Program-made: the position numbers and the translations under genes
Part shown: positions 24,412 through 32,674 of the stretch, in pieces
Layout: each line of letters opens with the position of its first letter
Position numbering within the stretch: the stretch's first letter is position 1
The notes under the pieces: generated by a model
What the model saw: only the letters and a program-made list of their open reading frames with translations
Databases searched by the model: none
What the model was told of the DNA's origin: nothing
Origin: Bacteroidota bacterium
GTDB taxonomy: Bacteria > Bacteroidota > Bacteroidia > 2-12-FULL-35-15
Reading direction: 5' to 3'
Length of the DNA: 33,579 nt
Assembly (NCBI GenBank): GCA_947447995.1
Contig: CANFLQ010000018.1
Span: forward strand, 1 to 33,579

Positions 24412-25512
24412 ATGAACTCCGATTTAAAATATAAAATTGCGCTTACGCTTATCCCTAATATTGGCGATATTTTAGCAAAACGACTGGTTGCTTATTGCGG
24501 AGGTGTGGAAGCTGTTTTTAATGAAAAAAAAGCAGCACTCGAAAAAATACCGGGCATTGGAAGTGCTTACGCTCAATCGGTAATCAATCACAAAATTTTT
24601 GACCGTGCCGAAGAGGAAATAAAATTCATTGAAAAAAATAACATTACCCCACTTTTTTATCTGGATAAAGATTATCCGAAACGTTTATCGCATTGCGAAG
24701 ACAACCCAGTTATGCTATATTTTAAAGGCAATTGCAACCTCAATGCCGAAAAAATAATTAGCATAGTTGGTACACGCGAAGCAACCGAATATGGAAAAAG
24801 GATGTGTGAAAAATTAATTGCTGACTTGGCAATACACCATGTTACCATCATTAGCGGGCTGGCTTATGGGATAGATATTTGCGCACATAAAGCAGCATTG
24901 GACAATAAACTGCCAACAGTATGTACACTTGCGCATGGTTTGGACAGAATGTATCCGGCGGTACATAAAAACACTGCCGAAAAAATGCTGGAAAATGGCG
25001 GCTGGCTTACCGATTTTACAAGCAATACCATTCCCGACCGCGAAAACTTTCCAAGAAGAAACCGAATTGTAGCAGGCATTTCGGACGCAACCATTGTTAT
25101 AGAATCAAAAAAAAGCGGAGGTTCACTCATTACTGCTGACATTGCCAATAGCTATAACCGTGATGTATTTGCCTTTCCGGGAAGAGTGGATGATGTTTGC
25201 TCCGAAGGCTGCAATGCCATTATCAAACAAAACAAAGCAGCATTGATACAATCTGCAGCCGATCTGGTATATATATTAGGTTGGGAACAAACTAAAAAAT
25301 CAAATGCACCTCAGCAAAAACAATTATTCATTGAACTGAGCAACGAAGAAGAAACACTTGTGAACGCATTAAAGGAAAAGGAATCTGTTGGAATTGACGA
25401 CCTTTGTTTTATTGCTAAACTGCCTATGAGCAAAGTTTCGGCATTACTGTTAACATTGGAATTTTCGGGAATTGTAAGATCATTGCCTGGGAAAGCATAT
25501 CGGTTGAATTAG
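24412..25512 (+). CDS. dprA: DNA-processing protein DprA
   Basis: DprA loads RecA on incoming single-stranded DNA during natural transformation. The product has 366 residues: an N-terminal helix-hairpin-helix region (LIPNIGDILAKRLV, IPGIGSAYAQSV), then the Rossmann-like domain with ISIVGTREATEYG, IISGLAYGIDICAHKAAL, TLAHGLDRMYPAVH, FPRRNRIVAGISD, KSGGSLITADIA and VFAFPGRVDD. A C-terminal winged-helix domain (about 305-366) ends GIVRSLPGKAYRLN. It is complete and probably co-transcribed with dnaX. DprA is widespread and does not by itself prove competence. Confidence 0.95.
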   Translation: MNSDLKYKIALTLIPNIGDILAKRLVAYCGGVEAVFNEKKAALEKIPGIGSAYAQSVINHKIFDRAEEEIKFIEKNNITPLFYLDKDYPKRLSHCEDNPVMLYFKGNCNLNAEKIISIVGTREATEYGKRMCEKLIADLAIHHVTIISGLAYGIDICAHKAALDNKLPTVCTLAHGLDRMYPAVHKNTAEKMLENGGWLTDFTSNTIPDRENFPRRNRIVAGISDATIVIESKKSGGSLITADIANSYNRDVFAFPGRVDDVCSEGCNAIIKQNKAALIQSAADLVYILGWEQTKKSNAPQQKQLFIELSNEEETLVNALKEKESVGIDDLCFIAKLPMSKVSALLLTLEFSGIVRSLPGKAYRLN

Positions 25513-25578
25513 GGTAGTACGATTCTAAAAATAATATTCAAGTTTCACGAGATTTCACAATTAAAATACACAGATGTA

Positions 25579-25848
25579 TTATTTATCAGGTAATTCAAAA
25601 TTGAATAATTCTGACGGTTTTATTTCTAATGCTTTGGCAATAGCTATTAATGTGCTTAATGTGGGATTAATTTTTGCTGTTTCTATTCTAGCAATTTGGC
25701 TCAAAGATAGGCCTGATTCAAATTCTAACTGATCTTGGGTACACTTATACTCTTTCCTTAATTTTTTTAAATGAATAGCAAAGGCTTTTACAGCTTTCTC
25801 GTCAAAAATTAATTTTCTTTCTATTGAACTTTTTTGCCGCTTATTCAT
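25579..25848 (-). CDS. Small XRE-family helix-turn-helix regulator
   Basis: This 89-residue protein has a Cro/C1-type HTH at about residues 28-82 (FAIHLKKLRKEYKCTQDQLEFESGLSLS read in pieces, then ARIETAKINPTLSTLIAIAKAL and the ending KPSELFNFEL). There is no extra effector domain. ATG at 25848 is preferred; the longer frame from 25863 needs TTG. It is convergent with dprA and divergent from a T9SS cargo gene. The target is unknown and no toxin partner is adjacent. The 66-base gap after dprA holds a short TTTCACGAGATTTCAC repeat at about 25542-25559. Confidence 0.85.
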   Translation of the reverse strand: MNKRQKSSIERKLIFDEKAVKAFAIHLKKLRKEYKCTQDQLEFESGLSLSQIARIETAKINPTLSTLIAIAKALEIKPSELFNFELPDK

Positions 25849-26039
25849 AACGGAAAGTTTCAAAAACTTGAAAATTAATTATGGCACTTGTGCTATAATT
25901 AGAAAAACATTCTACATTTATCTCACTTTTAAAAAGTATGGTTTTAATTTAAGACTAAATTCACGGATGGAGTACAAGGAAAAATAAAAATGACTTCAAT
26001 ACTCTATTAGCTTTGTATAAAAACCTTAAACAAAAAATA

Positions 26040-26939
26040 ATGAAAAAAGTCTTAATTATTACACTATTTATTTATAGTCTTCAAGCAACCTTTGCACAAA
26101 CATATTGCCCAGCAGGCGCAAAATGGACGTATGGTACTTCCTGTGGAGGAACTTGTAACGGCATAATAGTTTTAACTTATTCAGGAGATACAATAATTAA
26201 TTCCATTAATTGTAAAAAGCTTCTAAAAACAGAAGATGGTCAAGATAGTGGAAATTTAAGTTTATTTCATTACACCTTAGGAACCGAAATAACTTATGAG
26301 CAAAATGGTGTTGTATATATTCGCAACAATAATAAGTTTGACACTTTATATAATTTTAAAGCATCAATAGGCGATAAGTGGAAAATGATATGGCAGTGTG
26401 ATAGCACAAGTAATATAACAGTACTTGATACTGGTACAATAATTATTAATTCTACTCCTTTAAAATTTCTCAAGGTAAATTTGCATTTTAATACCAACAA
26501 TTTACCAAAAGATTCTCAAGACACCATCATTGAAAAAATAGGGTTTATCGGTTCATATTATATTGCTTCCGACTTTTGTTACGCAGCACTTGACGGGGCT
26601 GAAGGAGGGAATTTACAGTGTTATAACGATGCTAATTTCAGCACCTACAAATCACATTGGGCTACTAGTTGCACTTTTACGGTTGGAATAGAAGAATTTA
26701 AAAAAGAAACATCTATTCACATTTTTCCAAACCCAGCTTCCAACTTTATAACAATTATCACAAACAAACCTTTTGAACAAATAAAATCAATTGAATTTTA
26801 TAACTCGTTCGGACAAATTGTTTTATTGCCAAAACAATTAAACAAAATTGATATTACAGAATTACAAAATGGATTATACTTTATTAAAGTAACGAATAAT
26901 ACAGGTTTGACAATGATTACCAAATTTTTGAAAGAATAA
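26040..26939 (+). CDS. Secreted protein with T9SS type A sorting domain
   Basis: The product has 299 residues with a signal peptide (ending ATFAQ), a mature region of unknown function with several cysteines (TSCGGTCNG, QCDSTS, SDFCYAAL), and a C-terminal type A sorting domain at about residues 228-299 (IHIFPNPASNFITI, EFYNSFGQIV, ITELQNGLYFIKV, ending TKFLKE). It should be exported by the T9SS, with its tail cut by PorU. A TAGCTTTG motif about 25-32 bases upstream matches the -7 box. ATG at 26040 gives the signal peptide; the frame upstream of it lacks an ATG. The substrate or role of the mature domain is not recognisable. Confidence 0.85.
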   Translation: MKKVLIITLFIYSLQATFAQTYCPAGAKWTYGTSCGGTCNGIIVLTYSGDTIINSINCKKLLKTEDGQDSGNLSLFHYTLGTEITYEQNGVVYIRNNNKFDTLYNFKASIGDKWKMIWQCDSTSNITVLDTGTIIINSTPLKFLKVNLHFNTNNLPKDSQDTIIEKIGFIGSYYIASDFCYAALDGAEGGNLQCYNDANFSTYKSHWATSCTFTVGIEEFKKETSIHIFPNPASNFITIITNKPFEQIKSIEFYNSFGQIVLLPKQLNKIDITELQNGLYFIKVTNNTGLTMITKFLKE

Positions 26940-26959
26940 TTTTACAAAATAAAAACATC

Positions 26960-28115
26960 ATGTAAAAATATCTATTTATTATCATTTCCCTTTTATCAAT
27001 TTCAAATGTAATTGCTCAGTCAAGTTGCCTAATGATAAATTCAACAAATCAAGCAAAAACTGGGACAGTCTCCTGTGGTAGCATTCACGATTATTCCGCC
27101 TATCCTGATAATCCTTATACGCCAATTAAATTTGTTCGAATTGCCTTTAATGTTTTTCAAAAAGCTGACGGTAGTGGTAGTTTTAACGCAAGTGATGCTA
27201 TTATTAAAAGTTATTTCCAAGCCTTCGTTGATAGCGTTAATTATCGTTTAGGAAATATCCAAGCAATTAATCCAGCCGCAACCTCTCCTAAAGTTATTGA
27301 TTCTAAAATCCGTGTAATACTAAACAATACATATATCTATAAAGATGACAAGTTGTTTAATTATGTTATACCTTATGGAAGAGACGTAAAAATGGCTGAT
27401 AGCCCAAGTAAAGCTGGATGCTAATAATTACTTACGTGTAGGTTATCAACAATGTACTCCTATTTTATTTGGTAGCAACCCGCAAAATGGAGTTGACTAT
27501 GGTGAATGGTGGCTTGAATTATGGGATAATGGTATATAGTTTTCCAAACCGTATACAACTCAAAACTGGGGGAACTATCATTTTTATATTGCAAATGCAA
27601 CAGGCAATGTTGGAATAGGAAAAAAACCATCATATAAGCTTGACGTAAATGGAGATGTTACAGTTATTACAGGCACTCCTAATTCTCCCAGTTCAGGCTT
27701 TTTATTTAGTGCTATTACAGTAGTTAATCCAACGCTCCTTGAACTGTCAAATAGTGGTGGTATTACATTTATAAAAGCTTCTTGTTTTCAAGTTGACAGC
27801 TTGAGACATAGCGGAATTTTAATAAATGTAGGTTGTATACCATGTAACACAAGTCCGACGGTTTTTACTCCTAATAGTGACGGAATCAATGATTTTTTTC
27901 TACCTACAGTTCATGAGCAAGTTAAATCTTATGAATTAAGTATTTTTAATAACTGGGGAAACCTTATTTATAATTCGAGAGATGTGAAAAATGGTTGGGA
28001 TGGAATGTCAAAGGGAGATAAATGCAATGATGGTACTTATTTCTGGATTGTTAATTATATCACCTCAGACAATAAATTTTCTACAATTAAAGGAAGTGTA
28101 ACCATTTTTAATTGA
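26960..28115 (+). pseudogene. Decayed chimeric T9SS cargo gene (stop at codon 2, frameshift, second stop, type B sorting domain)
   Basis: ATG at 26960 is followed at once by TAA (26963-26965) where a Lys codon is expected. The same frame then gives a signal peptide (KYLFIIISLLSISNVIAQ) and a domain to about 27415 (KFVRIAFNVFQKADGSGSF, IKSYFQAFVDSVNYRLGNIQ) like the N-terminal part of secreted Bacteroidota proteins. The frame then shifts. From about 27403 the new frame reads VKLDANNYLRVGYQ, a stop TAG at 27537-27539, then GNVGIGKKPSYKLDVNGDV, a tail-fibre-like segment. It ends with a gliding-motility/type B sorting domain (VFTPNSDGINDFFLP, IFNNWGNLIYNS, GWDGMSKGDKCNDGTYFWIV). The mix suggests fusion of remnants of two or three cargo genes. 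The last piece alone (27801-28115) is still open but lacks a secretion signal. Confidence 0.8.
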
Positions 28116-28167
28116 GAAACACCAAAAGACGAATCAATTTCCCTTAGCAAAATTGAAATTACAACCA

Positions 28168-29046
28168 TTATTTTATCCTTACTCCATTTGTTTTTATTTG
28201 GCCTACATTAAACCATCCTATGGCTTTTGTTGTTGAATTGGGATTTACATTTCTAATATTTGTACTCACATTACTTGGAGGCGTTGCAAATAAGCCACTA
28301 TTGGTAGTTTGACTAAATAGTTCATTTAAAAAATTATATGTTTCGGGGGTCAAGGCGTACAGGTTAACGGTAATGGAATCATTCATCTTAATTTTGTTTT
28401 CACGAGGAATAATAGCCTCTCGTATTGGTGAGATAAACAATAAACCATCGGTACCTCCACCAGCAAAGGCTCCATCTTGCGATAAATTTAAGTTTTCAGG
28501 TTTATCATAAAACGTATTATTGTTATATGATTTTACCCAGTAAAAATTAGGCATTCCAACAATATCTGTTGCATAAAAAGAACCCGTATATTCCACTTTT
28601 CCTTTGTTTATACCCGATGAAGCCACCTTTGCTAAATAGGTAACAGAATCAATTTTGGGAACAGGATATGCCACAGATAAAGCCTGAAAGTGTTCACCAG
28701 CAGTTGTAACCGACAAGGTATATGTATTAAATATTTTAACCAAAGTATCTGTAATTAATGGATTCCAAATATAATCACCCTTTGTAGCACTTTCTGAAAA
28801 ATTAAATATCCTGCCTTCGTTATCTGTAATTTTTACAATAGCACCAGTAACGTATTTGTTTGGTACATTATCAAAATACCCGCCTGTAGTAGTTAATCTA
28901 ATTTTTTGTGGTTTTACATCGCTATCTATAAAAGCATCAACGGTAAGTTGAGATGTACCTTCATCTAATTTAACAGGTATTACTTTTTCGCAACTACTAC
29001 TAAATAGTGCAATAAAAAACAAGATTAAACAATTATGTAATTTCAT
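28168..29046 (-). CDS. DUF4249-family lipoprotein
   Basis: This 292-residue lipoprotein has its lipobox cysteine at residue 19 (FSSSCEK), followed by the family start KVIPVKLDEGTSQLTVDAFI. Later features are TTGGYFDNVPNKYVTGA, the YTLSVTT segment and a late NVSTNIRNVNP...GWFNVGQI. DUF4249 proteins are nearly always encoded right after a TonB-dependent receptor in Bacteroidota and are thought to be its surface partner; their substrate is unknown. Here it starts 13 bases after the receptor stop. ATG at 29046 is chosen for the lipoprotein signal; the longer frame overlaps the receptor gene. Confidence 0.87.
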   Translation of the reverse strand: MKLHNCLILFFIALFSSSCEKVIPVKLDEGTSQLTVDAFIDSDVKPQKIRLTTTGGYFDNVPNKYVTGAIVKITDNEGRIFNFSESATKGDYIWNPLITDTLVKIFNTYTLSVTTAGEHFQALSVAYPVPKIDSVTYLAKVASSGINKGKVEYTGSFYATDIVGMPNFYWVKSYNNNTFYDKPENLNLSQDGAFAGGGTDGLLFISPIREAIIPRENKIKMNDSITVNLYALTPETYNFLNELFSQTTNSGLFATPPSNVSTNIRNVNPNSTTKAIGWFNVGQIKTNGVRIK

Positions 29047-29059
29047 TTTTTTTACGTAT

Positions 29060-31411
29060 TTAAAATTTAAAGTTAAATGATACTCCAGGAATAGGTGCCC
29101 CAATAATGGTGTAACGAACGGCTTCAGTTATTGTTGGGGTATCCTTGTTTTGTCGGAAAAATACAGAAAAAGCATTTTGATTATTGTAAACATTATAAAC
29201 AGAAAATACCCAACTTCCTTCCCATTTACGATTTTCTTTTTTCTTTAATTTTAATGTTGCAGATATGTCCAAACGATGGTATGCAGGAATTCTATAATTA
29301 TTTCTTCGCTCTTCCGAATTATGTGGTATAACGTAACCTTGAACTTCAATTCTATTGGTTGGGAATGTTGCAGGAGTGCCGGTAGCAAAAGCAAAATTGG
29401 CAGATAGAGTTAAGCGATTTCTTACATCATAACTAGTTACTAAATTAACATTGTGTAGCTTATCAAAACGATTAGGGAACCACTTATCTAAATTAACACC
29501 CACCACTTTTCTTTCTGTTCGGGCAAGGGTATAACTCAACCATCCATTAAATTTACCTTTTTCCTTTTTCAGAAAAAACTCAATTCCATAAGCTCTGCCT
29601 TTTCCTGTTAATAATTCACCCTCCAAATACTCGTTTAACAATAAATTTGCATTGTTTATATAATCCAACTGGTTTTGTAATTGCTTATAGTATACTTCGG
29701 CAGAGGCTTCAAACATAGAATTTTTTCCGAAATTATGAAAATACCCGAGCGCATATTGATCGGCAATTTGAGGCTTTATATTATTGGTGGATGATGTCCA
29801 AACATCCAACGGAACTGAAGCGGTTGTGTTGGAAATTAAATGTAAATATTGCGTTACCCTACAATAACTTGCTTTAATAGAACTCTTAAATCCTACATCC
29901 ATTTTTACTGCAGCCCGAGGTTCAAAATTAAAATATGTTTTAATTACCTCATTTTTTGAATAGCTTGTTGTATAATCTAACTCCTTTTTTAATCCGGCAG
30001 TAGTATCTTTATAAAAATAAGCTTTTCCATTTCCTAAATAATTATAATTGGAATAGCGAAGTCCGTATTGAAACAACAAAAAAGATCCTACTTTTTGTTC
30101 ATTACTAACATAAATTGCCGATTCTAATGAATACTTATCGGCTACTGTAATATTTGTTTTACGACCTCCACTTGTAGCTATTGCAGTACCGGGAACAAAA
30201 TTATAATACGATGTTTGTAAACCAAATCTAATTGTATTTTTTGAATTTAGGAAATAGCTAAATTCGGGTTTTATACTATATGTAATAATTTTCGACTTCC
30301 ATTCAAATGCGTCTTTATCATTATCTCCAAAGGCTAGCAAATAATCGTAATTGCTATAGATAAGTGATGTGTTTAAAAATAACTTAGATCCAAAAATATG
30401 ATTCCATCGTAATGTACCTGTTGCATTTCCCCAATTAAATTTGAATCCAATTCCTCCCAACACATCTCTGCCAAAGTAACCCGACAAAAATATCCTGTTT
30501 TTATCATTAATAGAATAATTGGCTTTTGCTGTTAAATCATAAAAATTTAACTGTGTGTTTTTTAAATCTCCTTTCAAAAAAGGTTTAGCTACTACATCAA
30601 TATATGACCTCCTACCTGCAATTATAAAAGAGCCTTTGCCTTTATTAATTGGTGCTTCAATTGATAACCTGCTAAATATTAAACCTAAACCGCCATTTAC
30701 TTCTAATTTTTTATTGTTTCCATCTTTCATTCTTACATCTAAAATGGATGAAACCCTACCACCATATTCGGCAGGTATTCCTCCTTTTATCAACTTCACA
30801 TCTTTAACCGCATCGGGATTAAATACTGAAAAAAAGCCTAATAAATGTGATGAATTAAAAACAGGTGCTTCATCCAGCAATATTAAATTTTGATCTATCC
30901 CTCCTCCCCTAACATTAAAACCACTGGCTCCTTCACCCACTGTGGATACACCTGGCAACATTTGAATACTTTTTATAACATCTACCTCACCAAGGAAGGC
31001 TGGCATTTTTTGAATTGTTTTTATATCCAATTCATTTACACTCATTTCCACATTTTTCACATTTGCATCGGGTTGATTGGCTGATACAACAACTTCCTCC
31101 AAAACCTGTTTACTCTCTTTTAATTCAATATTTAACGTAACATTTTGTGTTAAAGAAACTTTTTTTGTAACCGTTTCATAACCTATATAATTTACAACAA
31201 TGGTGTACTCATTTTTTGGAAGAGATAACGAATAAAAGCCATATACATTGGCTACTGCGCCTTCGCCAGATTCTGTTGCTACAACTGTAGCACCTATGAG
31301 TACCTCGCCATTGCTCGCATCTTTCAAATAACCACTTATAGTAACTTTTTCCTGAGCATATCCTATTAAAAAACAAAATGAGAATATTATTAAAATACTT
31401 ATTTTTTTCAT
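29060..31411 (-). CDS. TonB-dependent receptor with carboxypeptidase-like N-terminal domain
   Basis: This 783-residue outer-membrane receptor has a signal peptide (ending IGYAQ) and a CarboxypepD_reg-like domain (about 22-105; VTISGYLKDASNGEVLIGATV, GFYSLSLPKNEYTIVVNYIGYE). A plug domain (about 115-230) has MLPGVSTVGEGASGFNVRGGG, LILLDEAPVFNSSHLLG and IPAEYGGRVSSILDV. A beta-barrel runs to the end and closes with a terminal aromatic (FNFKF). Together with the DUF4249 lipoprotein directly downstream it forms a receptor/lipoprotein pair analogous to SusC/SusD but of a distinct class. The substrate is unknown. No anti-sigma/ECF sigma genes lie beside it. Confidence 0.93.
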   Translation of the reverse strand: MKKISILIIFSFCFLIGYAQEKVTISGYLKDASNGEVLIGATVVATESGEGAVANVYGFYSLSLPKNEYTIVVNYIGYETVTKKVSLTQNVTLNIELKESKQVLEEVVVSANQPDANVKNVEMSVNELDIKTIQKMPAFLGEVDVIKSIQMLPGVSTVGEGASGFNVRGGGIDQNLILLDEAPVFNSSHLLGFFSVFNPDAVKDVKLIKGGIPAEYGGRVSSILDVRMKDGNNKKLEVNGGLGLIFSRLSIEAPINKGKGSFIIAGRRSYIDVVAKPFLKGDLKNTQLNFYDLTAKANYSINDKNRIFLSGYFGRDVLGGIGFKFNWGNATGTLRWNHIFGSKLFLNTSLIYSNYDYLLAFGDNDKDAFEWKSKIITYSIKPEFSYFLNSKNTIRFGLQTSYYNFVPGTAIATSGGRKTNITVADKYSLESAIYVSNEQKVGSFLLFQYGLRYSNYNYLGNGKAYFYKDTTAGLKKELDYTTSYSKNEVIKTYFNFEPRAAVKMDVGFKSSIKASYCRVTQYLHLISNTTASVPLDVWTSSTNNIKPQIADQYALGYFHNFGKNSMFEASAEVYYKQLQNQLDYINNANLLLNEYLEGELLTGKGRAYGIEFFLKKEKGKFNGWLSYTLARTERKVVGVNLDKWFPNRFDKLHNVNLVTSYDVRNRLTLSANFAFATGTPATFPTNRIEVQGYVIPHNSEERRNNYRIPAYHRLDISATLKLKKKENRKWEGSWVFSVYNVYNNQNAFSVFFRQNKDTPTITEAVRYTIIGAPIPGVSFNFKF

Positions 31412-31505
31412 TTTTATTATTTTTTTAGAATTTCAATATTTATATTTTATAAAAAAAGGAACCCAAACAACTAAAGTCAATTACAGCTACAAACTCAAAT
31501 AAACA

Positions 31506-32078
31506 TTAATCTATCTCCGTAACACCACCAGATATAATAAACTTCATTACTTCGGCAGAAGAAGCATCAACAGACGTAATATTAGCACTGGGTACAATTA
31601 ATAAATTACCTGAAAAAGAATATGACATAGGAATATAAACGGCAACAGTGCCCTCTTTAATTTTTAATTCACTTAAATTTTGTTGCGTAATAAAACCTAA
31701 TTGTTGAATGTTATTTTCTTTATTAACAGTTACCAAAACAGGTTTATTAAAACGCTTTTTACTACCCACAAAAGCCGATAATAAATCCTTTATAGCAGTA
31801 TAAATAGTTTTAATAAAAGGTGTACGTTCCAACGCGTTATCAAACAAACTAAAAAGCGGCTGCAATAAAATAGAGGATCCCATTAATCCCATCAAAAATA
31901 TTATTGCTAATGCAATGGCAATAATTATAAAAGGGTCTACAACTGAACTAACAATTATTCCAAAGCCTACAAAAAACGACCTTACAAAATCAATTAACTT
32001 ATACACCACAAAGCCAGTAATGGCAATAGGTACAGTAACAATTAACCCTTGCACAAAATATAATACTATTTTTTTCAT
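31506..32078 (-). CDS. DUF502-family inner-membrane protein
   Basis: This 190-residue protein has two N-terminal membrane segments (about 5-30 and 48-80) and a soluble C-terminal domain. It shows the family motifs VPIAITGFVVYKLIDF, LERTPFIKTIYTAIKDLLSAF, KRFNKPVLVTVNKENNIQQLGFIT, VAVYIPMSYSFSGNLLIVP and MKFIISGG. The function of DUF502 proteins is not known. It lies 94 bases upstream of the TonB receptor on the same strand, but a functional link is not evident. Confidence 0.9.
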   Translation of the reverse strand: MKKIVLYFVQGLIVTVPIAITGFVVYKLIDFVRSFFVGFGIIVSSVVDPFIIIAIALAIIFLMGLMGSSILLQPLFSLFDNALERTPFIKTIYTAIKDLLSAFVGSKKRFNKPVLVTVNKENNIQQLGFITQQNLSELKIKEGTVAVYIPMSYSFSGNLLIVPSANITSVDASSAEVMKFIISGGVTEID

Positions 32079-32146
32079 TTTATTTTTTAATCAAATACAA
32101 AACTACTCAATTTATGTAATGGTTGGGATTAAATAGGAATTTACAA

Positions 32147-32506
32147 CTACTCCAAGTCCAACAATTCTTTTTGTTGCTTTTTTGAAAGTCCAGCAATAAT
32201 GAGTGTGTATGATTCAGCTATCCATTCATAGAGTAACTTAATATTTACCGAATCGTCTACAATCACTGTGTTCCAATGTTTTTTATTCATGTGATAGCCT
32301 GGGATTATACAACTATATTCTTCCCTAAGTTGAATCGCTTTTTCAGGATCACATTTAACATTAAATTGCAATGGTTTACTATCAATACCTACTAGTAAAA
32401 AAACTTTACCCATCACTTTAAATACAAGTGTATCTGGACCAAAAGGTGTGGATTCTTCTACCCCTTTTTTAGAAATGCAATATTCTCTTAGTTCTTCAAT
32501 ATTCAT
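32147..32506 (-). CDS. MmcQ/YjbR-family protein
   Basis: This 119-residue protein has the CyaY-like fold of the YjbR family. Typical elements are the N-terminal LREYCISKKGVEESTPFG, TLVFKVMGKVFLLVG, FNVKCDPEKAIQLREEY, IIPGYHMNKKHWNTV and LYEWIAESYTLI. Members are presumed to bind DNA or act as small regulators; their role is not established. It is complete and is transcribed divergently from the acyl-CoA carboxylase gene. Confidence 0.9.
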   Translation of the reverse strand: MNIEELREYCISKKGVEESTPFGPDTLVFKVMGKVFLLVGIDSKPLQFNVKCDPEKAIQLREEYSCIIPGYHMNKKHWNTVIVDDSVNIKLLYEWIAESYTLIIAGLSKKQQKELLDLE

Positions 32507-32631
32507 GATTTTAAAATGACTACTAATTAAAATGTACCAACATCAACAAATTGGGTTTAATTGGACACAAAATTAGAAATTTTTCTTCCGCTTTTTTTAT
32601 AAAATAGTACGATTAATTTAATTATTTTTAG

Positions 32632-32647
32632 GCTGTAAATTTACAGC
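32632..32647. promoter_or_regulatory. 16-base perfect palindrome upstream of the carboxylase gene
   Basis: GCTGTAAATTTACAGC is a perfect inverted repeat lying 27 bases before the start codon at 32675. Its size and symmetry suit a dimeric repressor site; TATTTTTA just upstream could be a weak -7 box. No regulator is assigned. Confidence 0.5.
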
Positions 32648-32674
32648 AGCTAACATTCCTAAACGGAAAAAAAC

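Noticed and set aside
27801-28115. Independent 104-codon gene with a type B sorting domain
   Set aside because: The same frame is open upstream to the TAG at 27537 and carries recognisable sequence, and the short ORF has no signal peptide, so it is the tail of a broken gene.
28134-28156. Hairpin TCAATTT/AAATTGA between the pseudogene and the DUF4249 gene as a terminator
   Set aside because: The stem is only seven AT-rich pairs with no adjacent T-tract on either strand.
30555-30893. A 112-codon open frame on the plus strand inside the TonB receptor gene
   Set aside because: It lies wholly antisense to a well-supported receptor gene and its product shows no family motif or signal; it is a shadow of receptor codon use.
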